Below, piece by piece: positions 7,929 through 16,573 of a stretch of DNA of 64,000 nucleotides. Origin of the DNA: Hyphomicrobiales bacterium (GTDB lineage: Bacteria; Pseudomonadota; Alphaproteobacteria; Rhizobiales; Rhizobiaceae); assembly GCA_900467685.1 (NCBI GenBank), contig UBQX01000003.1, forward strand, positions 186,001 through 250,000, written 5' to 3'. A program made the position numbers and the translations under genes. Numbering within the stretch: position 1 is the stretch's first letter; every line of letters begins with the position of its first letter. Under the pieces are notes generated by a model. That model was not told the origin of the DNA and did no database searches. It saw nothing but the letters and a program-made list of their open reading frames with translations.

Positions 7929-9021
7929 GGGCGATGATCGTTCCCTGCCGGTCGGTGACCAGGATGTCGACTGCCACGGGAGCGCCGCGCAGCGTTTTCA
8001 GGGCTTTTTCGCGGGCGCGGGCGGCAATGAGCTTCGGCAGGTCGATACCGTTTTCGCGAGTCGTTTCCAGCACTTCCAGCGCCGTATTCGCAGATTGAAT
8101 CCGCTCGGCAAGCGCCGCATCGATGTCGGGAAGCAGCGAGAGGAAGAAATCCATATCCACCTGGCTGCGGCCTGAGTGGAGGTCGAGTGCGCCTTGGGCG
8201 AGCTTGGTCATCTTTGCGAAGCCGCCGGCAATGGTCAGGCGGTCGACGGGGTGGGCGCGGAGGTATTTCAGGAGCGCGCCGGCGAAATCGCCCATGTCGA
8301 TCAGCGAGCCGAGCGGCAGGTTATGAAAGTCCTGTGCGGCCTTTTCCGATGTCGAGCCGGTGGAGCCGAGGAGATGTGTCAGCCCTTCGGCGCGGGCGAC
8401 ATCGATGCCGCGGTGGATCGAGTGGATCCAGGCGGCGCAGGAAAAGGGATGGACGATTCCGGTGGTGCCGAGGATCGAGAGGCCGCCGACAATGCCGAGG
8501 CGGGGGTTCCAGGTCTTCTCCGCCAGTGCTTGGCCGCCTGGGATGGAAATAGTGATTTCCAGGTCTGCGGGCAGTCCGGCCTCTTCGCAAAGGGCCAGCA
8601 CTTCACCCGACATCATGGAGCGCGGCACGGGGTTGATCGCCGGCTCCCCGACCTCGATTGGCAGGCCGGGTTTGGTGACGGTGCCAACGCCTTCGCCAGC
8701 GCGGAAGCGGATGCCGCTTTCAGGCGGGAGCGGTCGGACGGCGGCCATTACAATCGCGCCGTGGGTGACGTCGGGGTCGTCGCCGGCATCCTTGACGATG
8801 CCTGCCATGGCATACCCGTCGCCCAGCGTCTCGAAGGCGAGCGAAAAGTTGGGCGTTTCACCGCGCGGCAGGGTGATTTCGACGGGGTCGGGGAATTCGC
8901 CGGTGATCAGCGCCGTCAACGCCGCCTTGGTGGCGGCCGTCGCGCAGGCGCCAGTGGTCCAGCCGGTGCGCAAGGCGGCGTCCGGCTTGTCGATGCGGGC
9001 GGTTTCGGGAGTGTCGCTCAT
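7918..9021 (-). CDS. cbiD: Precorrin/cobalt-precorrin-5B C1-methyltransferase (CbiD type)
   Basis: A 367-residue CbiD: RTGWTTGACATAATKAAL near the N terminus and LGSTGSTSEKAAQ in the middle are family hallmarks. CbiD methylates C1 with SAM and is best known from the oxygen-independent route, where CobF does the equivalent step in the classical aerobic route. Its presence beside cobK, cobL and cobM suggests it replaces CobF here. It is transcribed divergently from cobA with about 90 bp between the starts. Confidence 0.94.
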   Translation of the reverse strand: MSDTPETARIDKPDAALRTGWTTGACATAATKAALTALITGEFPDPVEITLPRGETPNFSLAFETLGDGYAMAGIVKDAGDDPDVTHGAIVMAAVRPLPPESGIRFRAGEGVGTVTKPGLPIEVGEPAINPVPRSMMSGEVLALCEEAGLPADLEITISIPGGQALAEKTWNPRLGIVGGLSILGTTGIVHPFSCAAWIHSIHRGIDVARAEGLTHLLGSTGSTSEKAAQDFHNLPLGSLIDMGDFAGALLKYLRAHPVDRLTIAGGFAKMTKLAQGALDLHSGRSQVDMDFFLSLLPDIDAALAERIQSANTALEVLETTRENGIDLPKLIAARAREKALKTLRGAPVAVDILVTDRQGTIIAHAQ

Positions 9022-9112
9022 GGGGTGGATTATAGGGAGAGGGGCGTGGTCGGGAAAGGCGGCATTTCATTCCGCCGTTGCATTTTTCGAGCCCCGCTCA
9101 TAGGACATGGTC

Positions 9113-9952
9113 ATGAACATGCTTTTCGCGAAACTGCCGGAGATCGAGAAGGGAAGCGTCTGGCTCGCAGGTGCCGGGCCGGGCGATCCGGGGCTCTTGA
9201 CGCTGCTCGTCGCCAAGGCGCTGAGCGAGGCGGACGTCATCGTCTATGACGCTCTGGTCAATGACGAGTGCCTGAAGCTGGCGCGGCCGGACGCCGTGCT
9301 GGAATATGCCGGCAAACGCGGCGGCAAGCCCTCGGTCAGGCAGCGCGATATTTCGCTGCGGTTGGTCGATCTGGCGCGCGAGGGGCATCGCGTGTTGCGG
9401 CTCAAGGGCGGGGATCCCTTCGTGTTCGGGCGCGGTGGGGAAGAGGCGCTGACGCTGGTGCAGCACGGCATTCCTTTCCGTATCGTGCCCGGGATTACGG
9501 CCGGCATCGGCGGGCTGGCCTATGCGGGCATTCCTGTGACCCATCGCGAGATCAATCATGCGGTCACATTTCTGACCGGTCACGATTCCTCCGGCATTGT
9601 GCCTGACCGCATAGACTGGGAAGCGCTCGGGCGCGGCTCGCCGGTCATCGTAATGTATATGGCGATGAAACATATCGGCCAGATTTCGGCCAATCTCATT
9701 TCAGCTGGTCGCTCTGCCGATGAGCCTGTCGCATTTGTCTGCAATGCATCGACTGCCGAGCAGCAGGTGCTTGAAACGACGCTGGGCCGCGCCGAGGCGG
9801 ATGTCGAGGCCTCTGGCCTGCAACCGCCGGCGATCGTGGTCATTGGCGAGGTCGTGCGCTTCCGCAAGGGCATGGACTGGATGGGCGCATTATCCGGTCG
9901 GCAGCTGGAAACCGATGGTCTGATGCCAGACTATGCGAAGGCCGCCGAATGA
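9113..9952 (+). CDS. cobA: Uroporphyrinogen-III C-methyltransferase
   Basis: Converts uroporphyrinogen III to precorrin-2 with two SAM methylations, the entry to corrin synthesis. The 279-residue protein shows LAGAGPGDPGLLTL, VYDALVN, GKRGGKPS, RLKGGDPFVFGRGGEE and PGITAG, the full SUMT signature. It lacks the CysG oxidase/ferrochelatase domain. Three clustered ATGs (9107, 9113, 9119) are possible; 9113 was chosen because AGGA at 9102-9105 is seven bases upstream. It overlaps cobB by four bases. Confidence 0.95.
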   Translation: MNMLFAKLPEIEKGSVWLAGAGPGDPGLLTLLVAKALSEADVIVYDALVNDECLKLARPDAVLEYAGKRGGKPSVRQRDISLRLVDLAREGHRVLRLKGGDPFVFGRGGEEALTLVQHGIPFRIVPGITAGIGGLAYAGIPVTHREINHAVTFLTGHDSSGIVPDRIDWEALGRGSPVIVMYMAMKHIGQISANLISAGRSADEPVAFVCNASTAEQQVLETTLGRAEADVEASGLQPPAIVVIGEVVRFRKGMDWMGALSGRQLETDGLMPDYAKAAE

Positions 9953-11250
9953 GCGGATTGCTGATTGCGGCGCCTTCCTCCGGTTCGGGCAAGACAACCG
10001 TTACGCTCGGCCTGTTGCGTGCGCTGAAAAATGCCGGGATGAAGATCGCGCCCGGCAAGGCGGGGCCGGACTATATCGATCCGGCTTTTCACACGGCGGC
10101 CTCGGGCGAGGTCTGCTTCAATTTCGATCCGTGGGGTATGCGGCCTGAGTTGCTGAACGTGATGGCCGGAGGCCATGGCGGCGGGCGGCATTTTGTCGTC
10201 GAAGCCATGATGGGGCTTTTCGACGGGGCAAGCGATGGCTCCGGTTCGCCGGCAGATCTTGCGGCGCAGCTCGATCTTTCCGTCGTGCTGGTCATCGATT
10301 GCGCGCGCATGTCGCACTCTGTGGCGGCTCTTGCCTCCGGCTATCGCGACTTCCGCAAGGATGTGCGTGTTGCCGGCGTCATTCTCAATCGCGTCGGCAG
10401 CGTGCGGCACGAAGCGATGCTGCGCGTGGCGCTGGAACGTGTGGGATTCACCATCTTCGGCGCGTTGCCGACGGACGAGGCGCTGAAGCTGCCGGAGCGG
10501 CATCTGGGGCTCGTGCAGGCGGCAGAACATGGGGCGCTGGAAGACTTCATCGAACATGCAGCCGCTCGCGTCGAGAGGCATTGCGATGTCTCAGCGCTCG
10601 CCAAGCTCGCGCGGCGCGACGAGGCCGAGGCGCTCGACGTACCTGCGCTCCTGCCGCCTCTGGGGCAGAGGGTTGCGGTGGCGCGCGATGAGGCCTTTGC
10701 CTTCTCCTACCCGCATCTTCTGCAGGGCTGGCGCGGGCAGGGGGCTGAATTAAGCTTCTTCTCTCCCCTTGCCGGCGAAGCGCCGAACGGCAAGGCCGAT
10801 GCCGTCTATTTGCCGGGTGGTTATCCGGAGCTTCATGCGGGGCGCATTGCGGCTGCCGAGCCCTTCTTTGTCGGCATGCGCGACGCTGTGAAGCGGGGTG
10901 CGCTCGTCTATGGAGAATGCGGTGGCTACATGGTGCTCGGCGAGGCGCTGGTTGACGCGGGCGGCTCGGCGCACGCGATGCTGGGTCTGCTGCCGGTCAC
11001 CACGTCATTCGAGAAGCGGCAGCGTCATCTGGGATTACGCGTGGCGAGGCCCGCCGACGATTCAATCTTCCAGGCGCCGATACGCGCGCATGAGTTCCAC
11101 TATTCGACCGTTGTGCAGGCGGGCAAGGCAGAGGCGCTCTTCCGCGTCGAGGATGCGCTTGGGGCCGATCTCGGGCTGATGGGCATGAAGCGGGGGCGAA
11201 TTGCAGGCTCCTATCTTCATCTGATCGATCTCAATGGGGAACGATCATGA
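9949..11250 (+). CDS. cobB: Hydrogenobyrinic/cobyrinic acid a,c-diamide synthase
   Basis: ATP- and glutamine-dependent amidation of the a and c side chains. The 433-residue protein begins with the P-loop-like APSSGSGKTTVTLGLL, and the C-terminal class I glutamine amidotransferase domain has its nucleophile at C324 in YGECGGYMVLGE. Both family parts are complete. It is coupled by ATGA overlaps to cobA upstream and cobC downstream. Confidence 0.95.
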   Translation: MSGLLIAAPSSGSGKTTVTLGLLRALKNAGMKIAPGKAGPDYIDPAFHTAASGEVCFNFDPWGMRPELLNVMAGGHGGGRHFVVEAMMGLFDGASDGSGSPADLAAQLDLSVVLVIDCARMSHSVAALASGYRDFRKDVRVAGVILNRVGSVRHEAMLRVALERVGFTIFGALPTDEALKLPERHLGLVQAAEHGALEDFIEHAAARVERHCDVSALAKLARRDEAEALDVPALLPPLGQRVAVARDEAFAFSYPHLLQGWRGQGAELSFFSPLAGEAPNGKADAVYLPGGYPELHAGRIAAAEPFFVGMRDAVKRGALVYGECGGYMVLGEALVDAGGSAHAMLGLLPVTTSFEKRQRHLGLRVARPADDSIFQAPIRAHEFHYSTVVQAGKAEALFRVEDALGADLGLMGMKRGRIAGSYLHLIDLNGERS

Positions 11251-12245
11251 GTGGTGTTTTCCATGGTGGTGGTGTGACCGCTGCGGCAACCGCTTTCGGG
11301 ATTGCGCGCGAAAAATGGCTCGATCTGTCGACGGGGATCAATCCTTCGCCGCCTGCGCTGCCGAGCTTCGAGCCGCAGATTTTCCATCGTCTGCCGGATG
11401 CGGATCTCCTGGATAGCGTGCGTCATGAAGCGGCGAAGTATTATGGGAGTGGTGCAGTCATTCCGGTTGCGGCGGCCGGGACCCAGCCGCTGATCCGTCT
11501 GCTTGCCGCGCGAGTCGGGCCGGGCCGTGTTGCCATTCTCTCGCCGACCTATGGCGAGTATCGCGCCGTCTTTTCTGCTTCCGGGCACGCGGTCGATGAG
11601 ATAGCGACGCTGGCCGATATCACGTCCGAGCATCGTGCTGTGGTGGTCGTCAATCCGAACAATCCGGATGGCCGCCTTTATTCGCAGGCCGACCTTCTGG
11701 CCCTGTCGCTTGATCTTGCTCAACGCGGAACGATGCTGATCGTCGATGAGGCGTTCGGAGAAATGCATCCGGAGGCAAGCCTGGCGGGCGTCGTCGCGCA
11801 TCAGCAGCATCTCGTCGTGCTGAAGTCCTTCGGCAAGTTTTTCGGATTTGCGGGTGTGCGGCTATCCTTTGCCATTGCGGGGGCGGGGCATGCGGCTGCG
11901 CTGGAGGAAGGGCTGGGGCCCTGGCCAGTCTCGGGTCCGGCGCTGGCACTCGCGCGCCAATGCTTCACGCTCGATCGAGATGAAATTCGATCCGGAATCG
12001 TCTCCCGCGCTGCCCGCCTGGAGGCCGTGGCAAAGGCGTCGGGCCTGCGGGTGCTTGCCAATGCCGGTCTTTTCCTGTTGATCGAGACGCCAGCTGCGGC
12101 GGAGCTCTATGATCATCTCGCCCGTAAGGGCATTCTAACGCGGATATTCGACTATAGGCCACGATGGATGCGCATGGGCCTTGCGGGCGACGATGCCGGG
12201 CTTGATCGGCTCGCCAGCGCACTGGATGACTGGAGTAAGGCATGA
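11247..12245 (+). CDS. cobC: Threonine-phosphate decarboxylase-type PLP enzyme (CobC)
   Basis: A 332-residue fold-type I aminotransferase-like enzyme. In this family the product makes the (R)-1-amino-2-propanol moiety (or its phosphate) that links the corrin ring to the nucleotide loop. HGGGVTAAATAFGI at the N terminus, LSTGINPSP, VVNPNNPDGR and the PLP lysine in VVLKSFGKFFGFAG are visible. It overlaps both neighbours by four bases. The name CobC follows the aerobic-pathway nomenclature; the enterobacterial counterpart is CobD. Confidence 0.9.
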   Translation: MSGVFHGGGVTAAATAFGIAREKWLDLSTGINPSPPALPSFEPQIFHRLPDADLLDSVRHEAAKYYGSGAVIPVAAAGTQPLIRLLAARVGPGRVAILSPTYGEYRAVFSASGHAVDEIATLADITSEHRAVVVVNPNNPDGRLYSQADLLALSLDLAQRGTMLIVDEAFGEMHPEASLAGVVAHQQHLVVLKSFGKFFGFAGVRLSFAIAGAGHAAALEEGLGPWPVSGPALALARQCFTLDRDEIRSGIVSRAARLEAVAKASGLRVLANAGLFLLIETPAAAELYDHLARKGILTRIFDYRPRWMRMGLAGDDAGLDRLASALDDWSKA

Positions 12246-13222
12246 TCACGTTTCGTCTGGCGTTTCTGTTCCTGGCGCTTCTGATCGACAAGGCGATCGG
12301 CGACCCGCCTAAGCTCTGGGCCCGGCTTCCCCATCCGGTCGTGCTTTTTGGCAAATCCGTTGCGGCGGCAGACCGGCGCCTGAACCTGCCGGGACTTGGA
12401 CCGACTAGCGCGAAGACGCGCGGCATTCTGGCCGCCGTGCTGCTGACGCTGCTTGCGCTGGCCTGCGGTGTTCTCGTTTCGGCGATTTTCTCGGGGCTTT
12501 GGCTGCTTGGGATTGCGCTGGAGATCCTGCTGGTCGCTATCCTGCTCGCGCAGAAGAGCCTTGAAGACCATGTACGCGCCGTGCTGGTCGCGCTCAGGGA
12601 GGAAGGGCTCGCTGGCGGGCGGCGGGCGGTATCGCTGATCGTGGGGCGGGACCCGCAGACGCTTGATGGCGCCGGTGTCAGCCGCGCAGCCATCGAAAGT
12701 CTCGCGGAGAACTACTCCGACGGCGTTGTTGCGCCCGCGTTCTGGTATGTGCTTCTGGGGCTTCCGGGCATCTTCGCCTACAAGATGATCAATACCGCGG
12801 ACTCGATGGTTGGCCACAAATCCGAAAAATATCTGCATTTCGGTTGGGCCTCCGCCAGGCTCGACGATCTCGTCAACCTGATCCCGGCGCGGCTATCTTC
12901 AATCCTCATCGCGCTTGGCGCGCTGACCAGCGAGAACATGGCGGCGATGAAGCGTTCGCTCAGGATTGCGCGTGCGGATCACGGCAAGCACCGATCGCCC
13001 AATTCCGGATGGCCTGAAGCTGCGATGGCCGGTGCAATCGATCTCCAGCTGGCCGGCCCGCGCATCTATGAGGGTGTGCTGGTCAATGAGGAGATGCTGA
13101 ATATCGGTGGCCGGAGGAATGTCACGTTCACGGATATCGATCGCGCGCTCAAGGTGTTTGAACACGCCTGCTATTGGCTTGCGGGTATTACGTGCGCCCT
13201 CCTGTTCCTGCAACTCGTTTGA
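12242..13222 (+). CDS. cbiB: Adenosylcobinamide-phosphate synthase (CbiB/CobD)
   Basis: A 326-residue integral membrane enzyme that attaches the aminopropanol arm to adenosylcobyric acid. The signature LIDKAIGDPPKLWARLPHPV (residues 14-33, quoted part) and FWYVLLGLPGIFAYKMINTADSM (quoted part) with several hydrophobic segments identify the family. It is called CobD in aerobic-pathway nomenclature. It is the last gene of the cobA-cobB-cobC-cbiB run; no clear terminator follows, only AT-richer DNA. Confidence 0.93.
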   Translation: MITFRLAFLFLALLIDKAIGDPPKLWARLPHPVVLFGKSVAAADRRLNLPGLGPTSAKTRGILAAVLLTLLALACGVLVSAIFSGLWLLGIALEILLVAILLAQKSLEDHVRAVLVALREEGLAGGRRAVSLIVGRDPQTLDGAGVSRAAIESLAENYSDGVVAPAFWYVLLGLPGIFAYKMINTADSMVGHKSEKYLHFGWASARLDDLVNLIPARLSSILIALGALTSENMAAMKRSLRIARADHGKHRSPNSGWPEAAMAGAIDLQLAGPRIYEGVLVNEEMLNIGGRRNVTFTDIDRALKVFEHACYWLAGITCALLFLQLV

Positions 13223-13346
13223 TTCAATTGCGGCTTTTTAACGATGCGCAACGGTTTTTTCGCGAAACTCTTTTAATCCACAAAAATTCGAATATCCTCA
13301 TATGTCAGCGGAGTCGCGAAACTCCGGCCTAACCTGGGGATTATTG

Positions 13347-13778
13347 ATGAAAAAATATATTGTCGCCGGCGCAGCCCTTCTGGCTTCTTTCGCCGCCTCT
13401 GTTTCCTCGTCCTACGCATCGAGCCTGGTTGCCCAGATCGATCTGTCCAAGCAGACCATGACCGTCACGGAAAACGGTTTCGTCCGTTATGAATGGAAGG
13501 TCTCGACCGCACGTCGCGGCTTCTCCACTCCGGTCGGAAACTACACGGCGAAGTCGCTGGATATCGATCACCGTTCTCGCAAGTATCACAACTCGCCGAT
13601 GCCCTATTCGGTCTTCTTCAAGGGTGGCTATGCCGTTCATGGCACCAACGAAGTCCGCAACCTGGGCCGTCCGGCCTCGCACGGCTGCGTCCGGCTGCAC
13701 CCGCAGAACGCCGCGACGTTCTTTTCGCTGGTGAGGGGTGCCGGGCTCTCCAACACGCGGATCGTGATCTCGCAGTGA
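13347..13778 (+). CDS. Small secreted L,D-transpeptidase (YkuD domain)
   Basis: A 143-residue exported enzyme expected to make 3-3 crosslinks in peptidoglycan or to attach proteins to it. Residues 1-25 form a signal peptide (MKKYIVAGAALLASF then SSYAS). The catalytic motif is complete: H98 in AVHGT and SHGCVRL with nucleophile C114. It is essentially one bare YkuD domain with no peptidoglycan-binding module. ATG 13347 was chosen over 13302 because the signal peptide starts there and GGGGA precedes it. Confidence 0.92.
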   Translation: MKKYIVAGAALLASFAASVSSSYASSLVAQIDLSKQTMTVTENGFVRYEWKVSTARRGFSTPVGNYTAKSLDIDHRSRKYHNSPMPYSVFFKGGYAVHGTNEVRNLGRPASHGCVRLHPQNAATFFSLVRGAGLSNTRIVISQ

Positions 13779-13813
13779 TGCGCCGAAAGGCTTGAGAAAG
13801 GAGGCCCGCGCCG

Positions 13814-14575
13814 TCAGTCATTGCCGGCGGCGCGGCGGAGCCTTTCCATGTCGGGGCAGGTGACATGGCGGTTGTTTTCGATGCGGATGATGCCGTCGCG
13901 GCGAAGCTTCGTCATCTGGCGGCTGACCGTCTCGATCGTTAGCCCTAAGAAGTCGGCAATGTCGGCCCGGGTGAGCGGCAGGTCGAAGCTGCGCTTGTCG
14001 GCGCTTTCCGGATCGATATGCATCGCGATCATGTGCAGGAAGCTCGCGACCTTTTCCTGCGCGGTCTTGCGGCCGAGTGTGAGCATCCAGTCGCGCGCTT
14101 CATCGAGTTCCTTCAGCGTCTGCTCGTGGATCTTGTGTTCCAGTTCCGGCGTATCGGCAATCATCCGGTCGATGATCTGTTTGGGCATGGAGCAGACTTC
14201 GATATCGACGGCGGCTTCCGCGGCGACCTGGCTTTCGCGCAGAAAAGGCCGGCCCATGAAGTCGGGGGCGAATTGCAGGCCGACGATCTGCTGGCGGCCA
14301 TCTGCCATCATCTTCGAGAGTTTCACCACGCCGCTCAGGATATTGGAGTAGGCGTTCAGCTGTTCGCCCTGGCCGATGACTTCCGAGCCACCGGTGACCT
14401 TGCGGCGCTTCGTATGGCGGCTCAACTCCGTCAGCTGCGATGGGGAAAGCGTGCCGCAAATCCCGCCATGGCGAGCCTCGCATGAGACGCAGACAGCCGG
14501 AATTTCCGAGTTGTGAATGTCCTTGCGCTGCGGTTCCATCGAGGCCCTGGCTTGGCTGAATTGAATGACTTGCAT
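13814..14575 (-). CDS. fnrN: FnrN-type Crp/Fnr oxygen-sensing regulator
   Basis: A 253-residue transcription factor that activates microaerobic genes with an oxygen-labile Fe-S cluster. Cysteines C29, C32 and C40 (C-x2-C-x7-C) plus C128 give the FNR ligand set. The cAMP-fold effector domain follows, then a helix-turn-helix with ETVSRQ, whose E-SR pattern reads TTGAT half-sites. ATG 14575 has AGGGAC before it and starts at the family N terminus; the frame is open further upstream. It is divergent from hemN across a region holding a perfect FNR box, which fits autoregulation. Confidence 0.93.
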   Translation of the reverse strand: MQVIQFSQARASMEPQRKDIHNSEIPAVCVSCEARHGGICGTLSPSQLTELSRHTKRRKVTGGSEVIGQGEQLNAYSNILSGVVKLSKMMADGRQQIVGLQFAPDFMGRPFLRESQVAAEAAVDIEVCSMPKQIIDRMIADTPELEHKIHEQTLKELDEARDWMLTLGRKTAQEKVASFLHMIAMHIDPESADKRSFDLPLTRADIADFLGLTIETVSRQMTKLRRDGIIRIENNRHVTCPDMERLRRAAGND

Positions 14576-14696
14576 GTCCCTAATGCTCCCGACCACTACC
14601 CGGAAGTCCCCCGGCCGTCTACGCAACGTTTGTCTGCATTGATCGACTTGGCAATCGTCAACGTTCGGAGTGTCGCAAACATTAGACACGTCCTGT

Positions 14697-14710
14697 TTGA
14701 TCAAGATCAA
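14697..14710. promoter_or_regulatory. FNR/FixK box between fnrN and hemN
   Basis: TTGATCAAGATCAA is a perfect match to TTGAT-N4-ATCAA. It is about 56 bp before the hemN start and 122 bp before the fnrN start, placing it where it could activate hemN and affect fnrN itself. Confidence 0.85.
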
Positions 14711-14759
14711 GCACTGCGCGGAATTTTGTCTTTATTCAATTTCGGCAGGAGAACCTGCC

Positions 14760-16124
14760 ATGCACCAGACACCTACGCACAAAACCTTGACCGGCAAATA
14801 TTCCGCACCCGTTCCGCGCTATACGAGCTATCCGACAGCGCCTCATTTCGGACCTCATATTACAAATGACGCATACAGCCAATGGCTGCAAGCGCTTGGT
14901 GAGGGCGACAAGCTGTCGCTGTATGTGCATATTCCCTATTGCGACCGGCTCTGCTGGTTCTGCGCCTGCCATACAAAGCATACGCTGCGCTATGAGCCGG
15001 TGGCCGAGTATCTTGAGGCCCTGACGCGCGAAGTGCAGGCCGTGTCGGAAAAGGTGAGCCCGAAGGCGGTGGTGACGGCGCTGCATTTCGGCGGTGGTTC
15101 GCCGACGCTGATGAAGCCGGATGATATCCGCCGGATCGGCGCGCTCTTTCGCTCGGCCTTCAACTTTGCGCCCGATGCCGAAATCAGCGTCGAGATGGAC
15201 CCGAACGACATGGACGAGGCACGCTACGATGCGCTGGCCGATATCGGCATGACGCGGGCGAGTCTCGGCGTGCAGGATTTTCAAGCAGAGGTGCAGAAGG
15301 CGATCAACCGCATCCAGACGTTCGAACAGACAAAGTCGGTCGTCGATGCGGTGCGGGCGCGGGGCGTGCATTCGGTCAATTGCGACCTTCTTTATGGACT
15401 GCCGCACCAGACGCTGGAAACTCTGGCTGAAACGGTCAAACAGATCCTGACGCTCGATCCCGACCGTATCGCGCTTTTCGGCTACGCGCATGTGCCGTGG
15501 ATGAAGAAGCATCAGACGATGATCAAGGAAGAGGTGCTGCCGGATGTCGACGCCCGCTTCGACCAGTCGCGCATGGCTGCTGCCATGCTGGTTGCGGCCG
15601 GTTATCAGCAGATCGGCATTGATCACTTTGCCAAGCCGGGCGACTCGATGGCGATCGCGGACAGGGAAGGGCGGCTTCGGCGCAATTTCCAGGGCTATAC
15701 GGACGATAGCGCCGAAACGCTGATCGGCTTCGGTGCCTCTTCCATCGGCCAGTTCCGCCAGGGCTTCGTGCAGAACCAGACGGCGACCGGCGAGTATCAG
15801 CGGATGACTGAATCAGAAGGTCTGACGGTCGTGCGCGGCCTCGCCTTCAGCGACGAGGACCGGCTGCGCGGCTATGCCATCGAGAAGATCATGTGCGATT
15901 TCGCCTTCTCCTTTGCCGATTTGAAGACCCGCTTTGGCGCGGCAGCGGACGAGGTGATTGCCGAGGCAAAGCTTTTCGTCGGGCAGAATGCGGACGGGCT
16001 TGCCGAGATTGTCGAGGGGCGATTCCGGCTGACCGAGACGGGCCGGCTTTTTGCGCGCACGGTGGCCTCGCAGTTCGATGCCTATCTCGGAAACGGCAAG
16101 GGACGGCATTCGATAGCAGTGTAA
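14760..16124 (+). CDS. hemN: Oxygen-independent coproporphyrinogen III oxidase
   Basis: Radical SAM enzyme that decarboxylates coproporphyrinogen III to protoporphyrinogen IX without oxygen. The 454-residue protein has the cluster motif C61-x3-C65-x2-C68 in PYCDRLCWFCAC, and GGGSPTLM and DLLYGLPHQT further on. AGGAG eight bases before ATG 14760 decides the start. The upstream FNR box indicates induction at low oxygen, supplying heme for the cbb3 oxidase encoded nearby. Confidence 0.96.
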   Translation: MHQTPTHKTLTGKYSAPVPRYTSYPTAPHFGPHITNDAYSQWLQALGEGDKLSLYVHIPYCDRLCWFCACHTKHTLRYEPVAEYLEALTREVQAVSEKVSPKAVVTALHFGGGSPTLMKPDDIRRIGALFRSAFNFAPDAEISVEMDPNDMDEARYDALADIGMTRASLGVQDFQAEVQKAINRIQTFEQTKSVVDAVRARGVHSVNCDLLYGLPHQTLETLAETVKQILTLDPDRIALFGYAHVPWMKKHQTMIKEEVLPDVDARFDQSRMAAAMLVAAGYQQIGIDHFAKPGDSMAIADREGRLRRNFQGYTDDSAETLIGFGASSIGQFRQGFVQNQTATGEYQRMTESEGLTVVRGLAFSDEDRLRGYAIEKIMCDFAFSFADLKTRFGAAADEVIAEAKLFVGQNADGLAEIVEGRFRLTETGRLFARTVASQFDAYLGNGKGRHSIAV

Positions 16125-16125
16125 A

Positions 16126-16138
16126 CGCGCAACAGCTT
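16126..16138. repeat. 13-bp direct repeat, first copy, hemN-acpXL gap
   Basis: CGCGCAACAGCTT occurs exactly here and again at 16204-16216. The first copy is just after the hemN stop and also forms a 6-bp hairpin (GCGCAA/TTGCGC) with the next bases. Confidence 0.6.
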
Positions 16139-16173
16139 GCGCCCATTTGTGTCATTTGCCTGTTGCAAGCCAT

Positions 16174-16201
16174 TGGCTTTTGAAATCGATTTGCCTATAG
16201 C
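16174..16201 (+). promoter_or_regulatory. Candidate acpXL promoter
   Basis: TTGGCT (16174-16179) and TATAGC (16196-16201) are separated by 16 bases and lie 36 bases before the acpXL start. Pattern match only. Confidence 0.4.
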
Positions 16202-16203
16202 AT

Positions 16204-16216
16204 CGCGCAACAGCTT
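16204..16216. repeat. 13-bp direct repeat, second copy, upstream of acpXL
   Basis: Exact copy of CGCGCAACAGCTT at 16126-16138. It lies right after the candidate -10 hexamer, at about the expected transcription start. Confidence 0.6.
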
Positions 16217-16236
16217 TGACATTGAGAGGTATCGGC

Positions 16237-16515
16237 GTGACGACGACGTTTGATAAGGTAGCCGACATTATTTCCGAAACCAGCGAAATCGACCGCGAGA
16301 AGATTACGCCCGAGAGCCACACGATCGACGATCTCGGCATCGACAGCCTGGACTTCCTCGACATCGTTTTCGCGATCGACAAGGAATTCGGCATCAAGAT
16401 TCCGCTCGAAAAGTGGACCCAGGAAGTCAATGACGGCAAGGTCGCGACGGACGAGTATTTCGTTCTCAAGAACCTCTGCGCCAAGATCGACGAACTGCGC
16501 GCCGCCAAGGGCTGA
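16237..16515 (+). CDS. acpXL: Acyl carrier protein for very-long-chain lipid A fatty acid (AcpXL)
   Basis: A 92-residue acyl carrier protein dedicated in rhizobia to building and delivering the C28 hydroxylated fatty acid of lipid A. The phosphopantetheine serine is S37 in GIDSLDFLD. The start is GTG 16237, with GAGAGG about seven bases upstream; this gives the length and N terminus typical of AcpXL. It heads a cluster with fabZXL, two fabF-like genes, a dehydrogenase and lpxXL, which confirms the assignment over a housekeeping ACP. Confidence 0.95.
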   Translation: MTTTFDKVADIISETSEIDREKITPESHTIDDLGIDSLDFLDIVFAIDKEFGIKIPLEKWTQEVNDGKVATDEYFVLKNLCAKIDELRAAKG

Positions 16516-16573
16516 GGCCTGACGGCTTTCTCCGGGGCCGTATCCTGCGGCCCCGCGCGACAGGTGCGATCTG

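Noticed and set aside
9022-9112. Cobalamin riboswitch between cbiD and cobA
   Set aside because: The gap is about 90 bp and shows no B12-box-like segment; riboswitches of this type are larger.
14648-14661. Second FNR-like site TTGGCAATCGTCAA near fnrN
   Set aside because: Left half matches only three of five positions; too weak to call without conservation, although fnrN genes often carry two sites.
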